Assembly (NCBI RefSeq): GCF_030445035.2
Contig: NC_080682.1
Location: 31,912,770-31,976,769, forward strand
DNA: 64,000 nt
Source of the DNA: Dasypus novemcinctus
Taxonomy: Eukaryota > Chordata > Mammalia > Cingulata > Dasypodidae
Direction: 5' to 3'
In this document: positions 49,947 through 58,440 of the stretch, piece after piece
Numbering within the stretch: the stretch's first letter is position 1
How the letters are laid out: each line of letters starts with the position of its first letter
Notes under the pieces: generated by a model
Databases searched by the model: none
What the model was told of the DNA's origin: nothing
Seen by the model: only the letters and a program-made list of their open reading frames with translations
Program-made: the position numbers and the translations under genes

Positions 49947-52081
49947 CTAAACGTGGGAGGTGCAGCACTGGGAGGGGCGGGGGTGCCGAGTGGTGCGTGG
50001 GCGTGGAGGGTCGGGCTCTGAGGTAGCTAGGCGTTGGTAGTGGACTTGCACGAAGGAGCTGAAAACTGTGTTTGCTTGATCTTTGGCGAGGCGGACTATT
50101 CTCCGAATAGCCCAAGGCCCCACTGTAAGGGCCAGAATGAGGACAATAAGCGGGCCTAAAAAGGGGAGAAAGTACGGGAGGAGAGTGTGTAGAAGGCTAG
50201 AGGAATAGTTAGCACTCTCTCGCTCTCGGCGGCGCTTGTCAAGTCCCTCTTGGACCTTTCTTAAATTGTCTTCGGCTAGGCCAGTGGAGTTGGCGTAGAT
50301 ACAGCACTCTTCTCCGAGGGCGGCACATAGACCTCCTTCTTTAATATAGAGGAGGTCAAGGCCACGACGGTTTTGGAGGACTACTTCAGAGAGGGAGTTG
50401 AGGGAGTCTTTGAGGTATTTAACTGCATCTCGGAGGTAGGTGATGTCTTCGTCGACGGCTTGCCTGAGCGAGGAAAGGGCAGAAGACTGTGTGGCAAGGG
50501 CAGCAATGCCAGTGCCTGCCCCTGCAAGGCCTAGTATGGAACCTACTGTAAGAATGGCAGTGATAGGTTCTCTTTTTTGGATATGAACGGGAAATTCATG
50601 CCGTTGAAGGGTGGAGAAGAATTCGTCGTCGCTGTGAAAAAGGACTCGGGGGGTTAGGAAAATGAGTAGGCAAATTTCACTAGTGGCGTTGAGTGTAGCG
50701 ATGCTGAGGCAGGGGGTTAGTCCAGTGGAAGTACAAAGCCATTGAGAGGTGTTATGAGGGATTAAGAATTTGGCAGTGGTGCTGGGAGAGGAGTAACTGG
50801 AGCAAACACTAAGGAGGGAATGAGGGCCTCGACGAGAATGAACACAGTGTCCAGTGGAGGAAACAGACTGGAAGGTTAAGAGGATAGAAGAGACGTTCCA
50901 ATTGCATTCGGTAGGATTCTGGTTGGAGGATTTGGTAAAGGAGAGGTTGGTGGCGATAGGTTCATAGAGAGGAAGAAAGGGGGAAAGGCAGAGCCAACAG
51001 TTTTGAGTTAGGTTGGGGTGAGACGCATTTAGAGAGGCGTAGGAGGCATTGATTAGCTTAATGAGGGGATTAGAGTATAGCGCAGGGGGCAAGTGAGGTT
51101 TGGGGGCATGGGTACGGGGGGGGGCAATGGTAAGGGGGGTACCGGACGAAGGAGCAGGCGAAGTGGAGCGAGGTGGAGAACGAGGCCATTGTGCCTTTGG
51201 AGGATTGAGGACCTGATTTGGGCTGACGGCCGGGGGGGTGAAGTGGAGGGTGGTCTTTTCTTTATAATAAAAAAGGCACCATAGTCATATTCGGTCATGT
51301 ATAGACGGATCCCCCAAGTGCGGCCCGTGAACCACTGATCTGAATTAGGGTCTTTGACAGAGAGTGTGACGCGGTCACATCGATTTCCATAATTGAGGGT
51401 GAGATGTGGGTCCTAGTCTTTTGGGGCTGTAGACAGGCCATAGGCTATAGTTTCACAGCCCCAGGATGGGCAGTAGTAATGTGTTGGATCATGACAGCCT
51501 CTCACTGAAGGGGGACATATATAGTAATCGGAAAGAGTTTTCCCGTAGGGGCCAGTAAGGCCACTGCTAGGAGTGCCTGAGCACTTGGGTCGGGGTGGCA
51601 ACTTATTACTGATGTATCCCATGTTAAATGTATTTATAACAGAGCCTGAGATTTTAGTATCCGTGTGATTGAATCCAGCTAGCTGGCAAAAGTGCAGCGT
51701 GAAGGAGGGGGCTCCAGCAGTCACGTTGAAGGCGAGAAGTTTATCAAACTGCCAGAGGCTGAGGGTCCAATTGAAGGGCTGGTGATTCAGGTTGGCGGTA
51801 GTGGAGGAGGCTAGAGACAACATGAGGATGAGAAGATGAATAAGGTGGGGGAGGGTGGGGGGACAGGGGGTGTGGGCGTGAGTAGAGCGGGCTCGATGGA
51901 GGAGCTGAAGAACTTGCTGCTCGACGGGGTCATCATCTTCAAGGGAGAGACGGCTCAGGCGGCGGGCAAGGAAGCGACGCCGACGCCGCTCACGGCGGGA
52001 GAGGGCTGGCGTGGTCCCTGCGGGTGATGGCGCAGGAGGGGCAGACTCAGGCGGGCTCGACTGGGCAGCTGGAGGCGTCAT
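49947..52081 (-). pseudogene. env: ERV2 env, gammaretrovirus-type envelope with arginine-rich leader, two breaks
   Basis: Surface-transmembrane envelope precursor. I place the start at the ATG at 52081, because an excellent splice acceptor ends at 52082; an in-frame ATG at 52141 overlaps the pol stop (TAATG). The leader is long: RRERRRRRFLARR, then a leucine-rich stretch, then the hydrophobic LIHLLILMLSLASS. The surface part has N-glycosylation sites, CPSWGCET and, in the next frame, CWLC. The transmembrane part has a QKR cleavage region, the hydrophobic fusion peptide AGAGTGIAALA, LQNRRGLDLL, the CX6CC motif (CAALGEECC) and the anchor PLIVLILALTVG. Breaks: an in-frame TAG at 51413-51415 and a frame change at the G7 run 51232-51238. 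The last 381 codons (51092-49947) are open. These traits are gammaretrovirus-type or type-D-like, unlike classical betaretroviral Env. Confidence 0.9.
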
Positions 52082-52106
52082 CTGCAATGACAAGAGGAGA
52101 GAAACC
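52082..52106 (-). promoter_or_regulatory. ERV2 env splice acceptor
   Basis: On the minus strand the pyrimidine-rich 'ttctctcctcttgtcattgcag' ends directly before the ATG at 52081. It is a near-consensus 3' splice site with a long pyrimidine tract. It decides the env start and means the env message would begin its second exon with the start codon. Confidence 0.75.
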
Positions 52107-52140
52107 TCACGGGGGGGTGAGGTGTGAAGAGGGGCTATCA

Positions 52141-54818
52141 TTACGGCAGGGGGAAGTCATCAGGGGGAGAGGGGTCAGGAGGTGGAGGGTCGGCAGGGCC
52201 GTGTGGGGTGAAAGGCTTAACGAGACGAGCAGGGATCCAAACAGGCTGGGGTGTGGATTCCGGGAAGACGCAGGCAAATCCTCGCCCTTGGGTGAGAAGG
52301 GGCGCTGGCCCGCTCCACTTGTTAGTGAGCGGATCGCGCCAGAGGACGAGAGGGGCTGGAGTGGGCCGGTAAGAGGGCCCCCAGTGCTTGTGGACGGGCG
52401 AAAGCCCCTCAGAGTCAAAGGTCATCAGGTTGTGCTGGATGAGCACCTGCATGACTGTTTCACGTGGGGTGAGACGGGGTTGAGTCTCTCTAGTCTTCTG
52501 GACGAGGGTTTTGAGGGTTTGGTGAATTCTCTTGACAAGTCCTTGGCCTTGTGGGTTGTATGGGATGCCGAAGTGGTGGGTGATGTTGTAGAGCTTCACA
52601 AACTCGGCAAAGGTGGTGCTGCGATAGGCGGGGCCATTGTCAGTTTTTATGTCCCAGGGAACTCCCATGAAAAGGATGGCCTCTCGGAGCGCTTGAGTGG
52701 CATATTTGGCAGATTCTCCCGGGAGGGTGATGGCGTAGCATAGATGTGAGAACGTATCGATGGCAACATGGAGGAATTTCCATCGGCCGAAGGAAGCGAC
52801 ATGAGTAACATCGAGCTGCCATCTAGAGTTGGGCCGTAATCCACGCGGGTTGACACCTTGGGGCTGGAGCGGGCCCAGGGGCAGCAAAGGTGCGCAGGAG
52901 CGGCATGCACGCACCAGATGTTTACATGCCTCGATGGGAAGTTCTGGGAGGAACCGATGGAGGGCGGGCGCACCAAAGTGGAAGCGCGCATGCAGAGTCT
53001 TTGCTTGGTTGATAATGTCTCCTATGGCGGCTGCGGGGCTGAGAGCATTGATGGAAGCGCCTTGGGCAGCTTGGTCAGCGAGATGGTTGCCGTGCGCTAA
53101 GGGGCCTGGCAGGCCAGAGTGGCTTCTGATGTGGGCAATGAACCAAGGTTGCCGGCGTTCTTCCAAAACAGCCTGTAGCTTGACCAGGGCCTGATTGATG
53201 GCACGGTCGCGGGGGCCAGAAGGAGGTAGGAAGGCCGCGAAGGCAAGAATGCGGGTGACCTGCAGGCAGTAGAGGCTGTCTGTAAAGATGTTGACTGACT
53301 GGTCTGCTAGGTATTGGAGAGCTAGCGTGACAGCTTGTAGTTCAGTCACCTGTACTGAGTTGTGGTGAAGGCGAGTATGGCAGAGGGGCCGCGGGGAGTC
53401 AGGTTTGTAGAGGACTATAGCGAGGCACTGCTTGGAGGCGTCGGTGAAGACGATGGTGGCATTGGGGAGCGGCTTGGAGGACGGGAATGGGAAATGGTCG
53501 GGGGCGGCGACTGGAAGCAGACTGAGGCCTTGGATGAGACGGTGGTGAGGGTAGTGGTTGTCGAACGGGCCGGGGAACAGGAGGAAGAGTGCTTGCATGT
53601 CAACAGACTCCTTGAGCAAAAGGGTGACTTGCTGGGTTGTCAGAGGCCACACGATGGTATGTGGGTGCCACCCATAGTGGTGGGCGGAACGTTCGACGAG
53701 CGCTGTGGCGAGGTGTGTGAAGAGAAGATGTTGAGGGGTAATTTTGCGAAGCTTGCTCTTGGCTAGGTGAACCCACAGGAGTGGGCCGTCCTGCCAAAGG
53801 AGACCTGTGGGGGTTCCACGAGTGGGGAGGATGAGGCCCAGAAATGGTTTGTCTGGGCTGAAGCGTTGGAGCTGACAGTCCATTAGGGCATCATTGACAC
53901 AGGCAATGGCGTGTTCCGCTTCGTAGGTCAGAGTGATTCTCTTCGTAGGTGCTTGGGATGGTGTGCCGGCCGTGTGAAGGAGGCGGAACAGGGGCTGTAG
54001 TTGACTGGTGGTGACTGGCAGTGATGGGCGTAGCCAGTTAATTTGGCCGCAGAGCTGCTGGAGATTGTGGAGTGTCAAGGTCTTGGGGACACTTATGAGC
54101 GGTGCCATGGGCGTGACTGTTTTTGAAATTTCAAAGCCCAGAAAGTGAAACGGTGGGTGGAAAACAACTTTCTCGTCGTTGACTTTGAGACCGATATTCT
54201 CCAGGTAACTACAGCCTGCAGTTTTGGTTCGCTCGGGTGGGCCACAAGGATGTCATCCATGTAATGCACAATAGTGGCCTCGGAAGTTAAGGGCTCAATA
54301 GCAGTTGCTACAAACAGCTGGCAGATGGCAGGGCTGTTTTTCATGCCTTGGGGGAGTACTTTCCACTGATATCGTTTGGCAGGCCGGTGGTGGTTGGGTT
54401 GGGGAACAGTAAAGGCGAACCGTGGATGGTCAGCTGGATGCAGGGGAATGGAGAAGAAGCAGTCTTTGATGTTGAGGACTGCCATATACCAGTCTCGCGG
54501 GAAGGCTGACGGGTGAGGCATGCCGGGCTGAGGGGAGCCCATGGGCTTGATGTGCTTGTTAATCTCTCGCAGGTCATGGAGGAGGCGCGGCTTGCCAGAC
54601 TTTTTGATGATGAAAAAGATGGGAGTATTGTATGGACTGGTGGAGGGCTCAACATGCCCAGCATGGAGCTGCTCCTCCACGAGGTCTTGAAGAATAGCCA
54701 GTTTTGGGGCAGTCATAGGCCATTGCTCCACCCAAATGGGTTCCTCTGTGTCCCATTGCAGAGGAACGGGTGCTGGAGGTTGAACGCGAGCAACGGCCAA
54801 AACTATTGGGGGGACGGC
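52141..54818 (-). pseudogene. pol: ERV2 pol (RT-RNase H-integrase), one frameshift and a dead integrase site
   Basis: Expressed by a second -1 frameshift from pro. RT (from about 54800) has IKDCFFSIPL with the first Asp, QWKVLPQGMKNSPAICQ, and YMDDILVAH. About 25 codons later the frame changes (break near 54203-54212). The rest is open for 655 codons: LCGQINWLRPSLPVTTSQLQPLF in two parts (connection), RNase H with FTDAS, TELQA, FTDSLYCLQ and HLADQAAQ (D-E-D-D kept), then integrase. Integrase has an HX3H...CRSC zinc site, QLDVTH (Asp 1) and KTDNGPAY (Asp 2). At the third catalytic position GLVKRIHQTL has Lys (codon 52531-52533) instead of Glu. The stop TAA overlaps the upstream env ATG by one base. 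The style is betaretroviral. Confidence 0.92.
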
Positions 54819-55231
54819 GACGGTTGGGGGGTGAAGAGAACCGCACCAGATTGATGTAGAATATCACACCCCCACAAGACCTGTTTGATGTCTCTAAGGA
54901 CTAAAGGACGGAAGAAGCCAGACCGCCCCTCAGTGTCCTCCCATGAGAAGTCCTCTGCCGCCTGTTGCGATGTGGACTGGCCGGTGGCACCTATGACCAC
55001 GGGCCCAGCCATAAGCGGGAAGTCGCAAGCTTGGGAGAGGGGGATGCAGGAGATTTCTGCGCCGGTGTCAAGAAGGCCATCCATCCACTTTCCATTGACC
55101 TTGATGGTGAGGCGTGGCTGTGAAGCGGGCGACATGGGGACGGACCAGTGGATCCCTACGGGCGAGGTTGGCACGGGGCGACTGGAGCCTCTTGGTGGCG
55201 GGGCTGAGGCTTGCCCCGCTGCCCGTTTAAA
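54803..55231 (-). CDS. pro: ERV2 pro, aspartyl protease
   Basis: The open frame spans 55495-54803, but functionally pro starts at the frameshift site at 55225-55231, adding about 140 codons to Gag. The active site is GLLDTGAEISCIP with the DTG triad intact. GATGQSTSQQ may be the flap region, and WGCDILHQSG lies near the end. It cleaves Gag and Gag-Pro-Pol in maturing particles. Notably, no dUTPase precedes it and no G-patch follows it, in contrast to ERV1 in this window. No stop or indel is seen, so this is the only ERV2 enzyme frame that looks undamaged. Confidence 0.85.
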   Translation of the reverse strand, partial: FKRAAGQASAPPPRGSSRPVPTSPVGIHWSVPMSPASQPRLTIKVNGKWMDGLLDTGAEISCIPLSQACDFPLMAGPVVIGATGQSTSQQAAEDFSWEDTEGRSGFFRPLVLRDIKQVLWGCDILHQSGAVLFTPQPSPSPQ

Positions 55232-57015
55232 GGCTGCCTCGGGACACGGCAGTCGCGGGCCCAATGGTACCCTTTTCCACAGCGTGGGCAGGGGGTGGAG
55301 GGCGGCCGGGCAGCAGGAACAGGGTGCGGTGGTGGCACCATAGGCGGGGCCACGGGTTGCGGCAGAGCCGGAAGGTTGGGGCACTCGCGAGCAAAGTGGC
55401 CCAATTCTCCGCATCGGAAGCAGGTGTTGGTTGTCTGGACTGCTGCGACGATAGCCGCTGCGAGCGCGGAGGCTTGCCCAGAAACTCCGGAGCATGCGAG
55501 GACCCAGTCTTGGAGCGGCTTGTCACGAAGGGGACGAATGATGGCTTTGCAGGCTGGATTGGCTCCCTCTTGCAGAATGTCTTTAACGAAAGACTCGCGA
55601 GCTGCATTGCCGACAACTCGCCTCTCTGCGGCGGCTTGCACACGAGCTACGAATTCGTTAAACGGCTCTTCAGGTTTTTGGAAAAGCTTTACGAGGGGCT
55701 CTGGGGCGGCAGCGGCACACGAGCAGAAAGCTAGGAAAACACAGTCACGGAGCTGGAGAAAAAACCCAGGCGGGGTGGCAGTGTAGGCGCTGGGATCGCC
55801 GTAAGGACCGAACCCAAGAAAGGCGTTGGCAGGGTAATGCACACCTTGACGCGCGTTGTCAGCAATCTGATTGTCGATTAGAACACCGAGATGGGCTCGC
55901 CAGTCAATGAATTGCCCGGGGGAGAGAAGTGCTCGGGCTAGGGAAATCCAGTCGTAAGGGATGCAGCGAGGGATGGCCATACGCTCGAGAATGTCTTGGG
56001 CATGTGGGCTGGCAAGGCCATCCTCTTTTATCACGCTGCGGAGCATTTGGATGTCTTTGGGGGAAAAGGGGATCCACGCTTGCAGGTTTTGTGGAGTGCG
56101 AGCCGGATTGAGGGGGAACATCTGAGCCAGAGGTGGAGTGGGAGAGGTGAGAAAGGCGGTGTCGTACGCCGGTGGAGGGGGGTTCGCGGTAGGCAGGGGG
56201 CAGGCAGGGGGCAAAGCAGGCCACGGATATGAGGCGTTGGCGGCGCCACCGGGCGCTGGCCAGGACGGCGCGGCGGCAACTGTGTTTTTGGCTGGGCAAA
56301 ATGGCGGCACGGAGAAGTCACGTCTGACATCACTTCCGGATGTGGGCCAAGATGGCGGAGTGGCCGTGTCACTTCCGGGCACAGGCCAAGATGGCGCCGG
56401 GGGCTCTTCCGGTTTGGCGGAAAATGGCGGCCGGCAGGCATCCGGGGTGGGACCAGATGGTGACAAGCCAGGAAGAGGCGGGTAAAGGCGGGAAGAGGGC
56501 GCGGAGGAAGAAGAAGGAGGAAGCGCCCCATGTTGGCATTGTTTGCAAGGCGCAGTTGGGGAGGAAGAAGGCGGAAGGTCGCCATCTTGGTTGGGGTCTG
56601 GATCAGAGGCCGTGGGGGGACTCAGTTCGAGCGCGGCCTCGAGCTGGGCGGGCAGAGAGCGAGTATCGTCATCTCCATCAGGGTCGCAGGTGAGAGGGTG
56701 GCTAGGCTCACAGGCGAGAGCAGAGGCAGGGGAGGGCACCCCCTGGAGACAGGCGCGGATAGCAATGAGGGCCGGGATAAGGCCAGGGGGAAACTGCTTG
56801 TGTTCGTGCTCCATAGCGGACGTTACCCGCTGAATTAAATGTTCGTAAGTCTCTGGGTTCCAGAGAGCACAGGTGACGAGCCAAGGGTTAAAAGGTAGAA
56901 GAAGGTCCCAGTACTGCTGTAGCTGACGGAGAGAGATTTTGACGTGGTGGGTCTCTAAGAGGGCAGCGAGCAGGCGGACTTGAGGAACCTGACGGGATGA
57001 GAGGGAGGCCCCCAT
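55156..57015 (-). CDS. gag: ERV2 gag polyprotein
   Basis: Structural polyprotein of about 619 residues, with no stop or frameshift seen. I choose the ATG at 57015 (MGASLSSRQ) rather than the one at 57084, since it gives the glycine-2 myristoylation signal of retroviral matrix. Order: matrix (about 1-120); a long proline/serine-rich region (about 130-300) with a PSWPxPGSD-type repeat and the late-domain motif PPPPAY near 279-284; capsid with a major homology region (FQKPEEPFNEFVARVQAAAER); two zinc knuckles, CFRCGELGHFAREC (about 532) and CPRCGKGYHWARDC (about 576). The two-knuckle layout fits betaretroviruses. The proline-rich region is unusually long. The next frame, pro, is reached by -1 frameshift. 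Confidence 0.93.
   Translation of the reverse strand: MGASLSSRQVPQVRLLAALLETHHVKISLRQLQQYWDLLLPFNPWLVTCALWNPETYEHLIQRVTSAMEHEHKQFPPGLIPALIAIRACLQGVPSPASALACEPSHPLTCDPDGDDDTRSLPAQLEAALELSPPTASDPDPNQDGDLPPSSSPTAPCKQCQHGALPPSSSSAPSSRLYPPLPGLSPSGPTPDACRPPFSAKPEEPPAPSWPVPGSDTATPPSWPTSGSDVRRDFSVPPFCPAKNTVAAAPSWPAPGGAANASYPWPALPPACPLPTANPPPPAYDTAFLTSPTPPLAQMFPLNPARTPQNLQAWIPFSPKDIQMLRSVIKEDGLASPHAQDILERMAIPRCIPYDWISLARALLSPGQFIDWRAHLGVLIDNQIADNARQGVHYPANAFLGFGPYGDPSAYTATPPGFFLQLRDCVFLAFCSCAAAAPEPLVKLFQKPEEPFNEFVARVQAAAERRVVGNAARESFVKDILQEGANPACKAIIRPLRDKPLQDWVLACSGVSGQASALAAAIVAAVQTTNTCFRCGELGHFARECPNLPALPQPVAPPMVPPPHPVPAARPPSTPCPRCGKGYHWARDCRVPRQPLNGQRGKPQPRHQEAPVAPCQPRP
55225..55231 (-). promoter_or_regulatory. 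gag-pro -1 ribosomal frameshift site TTTAAAC
   Basis: The minus strand reads T TTA AAC in the gag frame, a canonical X XXY YYZ heptamer. It lies about 22 codons before the gag stop (55156), and GC-rich sequence follows that could form a structure. Slipping back one base enters the pro frame exactly (RAAGQASAPPPRG). Coordinates mod 3 also fit a -1 shift. Confidence 0.9.
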
Positions 57016-57065
57016 CGCGGCAGAGGGCCTAAGAGGGGAGTGAAGGGAGCGACGCCGGAGAGTCC

Positions 57066-57072
57066 CTACCTT
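57066..57072 (-). promoter_or_regulatory. ERV2 major splice donor (candidate)
   Basis: The minus strand reads caag|gtaggg; the exon would end at 57070 and GT is 57069-57068. It lies between the primer-binding site and the gag ATG, the standard position for the donor used to make env mRNA. Confidence 0.65.
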
Positions 57073-57107
57073 GAGTGGCAGCACGGGAGGACGGCGATGG
57101 GTCCCAT
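57066..57107 (-). CDS. short upstream ORF in ERV2 leader
   Basis: A 13-codon frame, MGPIAVLPCCHSR, begins at 57107 in the untranslated leader upstream of gag. In unspliced RNA it stops at 57066, just after the splice donor. In RNA spliced to the env acceptor its stop would instead be a TGA overlapping the env start as ATGA. Its translation is inferred, not shown. Confidence 0.45.
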   Translation of the reverse strand: MGPIAVLPCCHSR

Positions 57108-57153
57108 GCGGGGGTTCAGCAGCAGACTGTCCAAGCGAGGGGCCGTAGCTGGG

Positions 57154-57171
57154 GTCCCTGTTTGGGCGCCA
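57154..57171 (-). other. ERV2 primer-binding site, tRNA-Lys3-like
   Basis: On the minus strand tggcgcccaaacagggac starts 2 nt after the 5' LTR. It matches the known Lys3 primer site at 17 of 18 positions. It differs from the Lys1,2-type site of ERV1. Confidence 0.88.
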
Positions 57172-57173
57172 AC

Positions 57174-57656
57174 TGTGGCTGCTGCTGTTATGGGCGGGTC
57201 GCTGCCGGGGGTCGGGACGAGCCCACGGCCGTACCGGGGCAGCAGCGGGCAGCTCAAGGCTTGGGGGACGCGCGGTTTGGTGGAAGAAACCACGGAGACG
57301 AGGTCTATGCGCAGGTCTACTTTATTGAGGAAGTGCACTTAGTTATATAGTGCTGGGTAGGGGAGGGGTTGGGGCCAGGGCGGGCTAGCTACGGGGTGAT
57401 AGTGGATAGGTGGGATTGGGCGGATGGCTATGAGGCAGGCAGTGGCTAAGGAAGAAGGCAGATTATATGCTGGCAACGTGGGCGGGACTGGCGGGAAGAA
57501 CAGTGAAGGCTGCAAGAGGAAGATAACGGCTGGAGGGAGGGGTGGAGGATGACAGCAGCTTAAGCTGTTGCTGAGAAAGGTCATAATACAAAGAGGTTAC
57601 AAGGAACAGTTAAAAAAGGTATAAGGAAGAATAAAACAAGGTGAGAGCAGGGGACA
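57174..57656 (-). repeat. 5' LTR of ERV2
   Basis: 483 bp, the promoter LTR of the provirus. TATATAA is at 57343-57349 and AATAAA at 57321-57326, both on the minus strand. Relative to the 3' LTR there are five substitutions and one single-base indel, all within plus-strand bases 57174-57250. The remaining 400-odd bases are identical. Low divergence means a recent insertion. Confidence 0.95.
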
Positions 57657-57662
57657 GAGTGA
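57657..57662. repeat. ERV2 target-site duplication, right
   Basis: The gagtga after the 5' LTR matches 49141-49146 exactly. The sequence then continues as copy B ('cattaatatttttc'), matching copy A at about 15425. Confidence 0.92.
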
Positions 57663-58160
57663 CATTAATATTTTTCAATCTAATGCTTAACACTTGTGTG
57701 CCTACTATTGCAAAAAAGAATTTGAGGATAGAAATGCTTGAGATTAATTAGCACTCTAGTAATTTTGGCCAGCTTCAAAAAAATGAGAAATTTCTTGGAG
57801 GCAATTTTATGTCAGTACTTGCATTAGCCCTAACTATTCGTAAGAACCAGAATTGACCTACCCAAATTCTGTATCACTTGGAATGAACTTGGCGAAATCA
57901 TTTGACTTTGCAGTGATTCAATTTATAATACCTTATTATTGACTCCTCAACAAGGATGGAGTAATAAGGGCTACAAAATGTTAGTGAGTGAGAATTTCAA
58001 TTCAAAAAATAGCCAGAAAAGTCGTAGAGAATGCACCATTCAATAATAAACCAGGTTGTTAGGTTTTAAACCAGATATATATCTGAAGGAAGAATAATAA
58101 AGCCACAGGGAACAACTTGTGCAGTTTCTGAGGCAGGAGCATACTGAGAGTCATGTAAAA
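57663..58160. other. end of duplication copy B and unique DNA
   Basis: Similarity to copy A runs for roughly another 60-80 bp after the provirus and is then lost. The remainder is AT-rich with no gene recognised. Confidence 0.5.
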
Positions 58161-58440
58161 TTTGGTAGGGTGCTGCAGGGACAATTACCAGACATTTTAG
58201 GTCCTCCCATGGCCCACTGGATGGAACGTGGGAGAGTATGGGCTATGATGTGGATCAGTGACCATGAGGTACAGTGATGCTCAGAGATGTATTCACCAAA
58301 TGCAATGAATGTCTCATGATGATGGAGGAGAATGTTGCTAGGGGAGGAGTAGTGGGGTGAGGGGGGTGGGGGGTACATGGGGACCTCATATTTTTTTAAT
58401 GTAATATTTTAAAAAATGAATTAAAAATAAATAAATTTTA
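58160..58440 (+). mobile_element. truncated L1 3' end
   Basis: About 280 bp matching the complement of the L1 3' terminus at 34.72-34.96 kb ('gaatgttgctaggggaggagtag', 'ggggacctcatatttttttaatgtaa'), ending in an A/T-rich tail. No coding part remains. Confidence 0.75.

Larger units (their letters stand above)
49147..57656 (-). mobile_element. ERV2: young chimeric beta/gamma-type provirus
   Basis: A structurally complete 8.5-kb provirus, LTR-gag-pro-pol-env-LTR, with a perfect 6-bp duplication. GC content is much higher than the AT-rich host DNA, as expected of a recent arrival. gag-pro-pol is betaretroviral and env gammaretroviral, a combination known from type D retroviruses. An unfixed chimeric betaretrovirus has been reported from the nine-banded armadillo; whether this copy belongs to that lineage cannot be decided here. 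At least four lesions in pol and env make this copy defective as read. Confidence 0.95.

Noticed and set aside
51413..52081. The conserved receptor-binding motif of the RD114/type D interference group, which would indicate ASCT2 use
   Set aside because: I could not find that motif in the readable surface subunit, so receptor use cannot be inferred from this copy.
52024..52743. 239-codon plus-strand open frame antisense to ERV2 pol/env, possible antisense viral gene
   Set aside because: The provirus is GC-rich, so antisense frames stay open by chance. The product has no recognisable domain, and similar antisense frames occur over gag (55211-55786, 54885-55343).
56138..56693. Possible CpG-island promoter of a host gene at the ETS/YY1 motif cluster
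   Set aside because: As a host promoter it is rejected because the sequence is wholly inside proviral gag. It is kept only as a speculative internal viral element.
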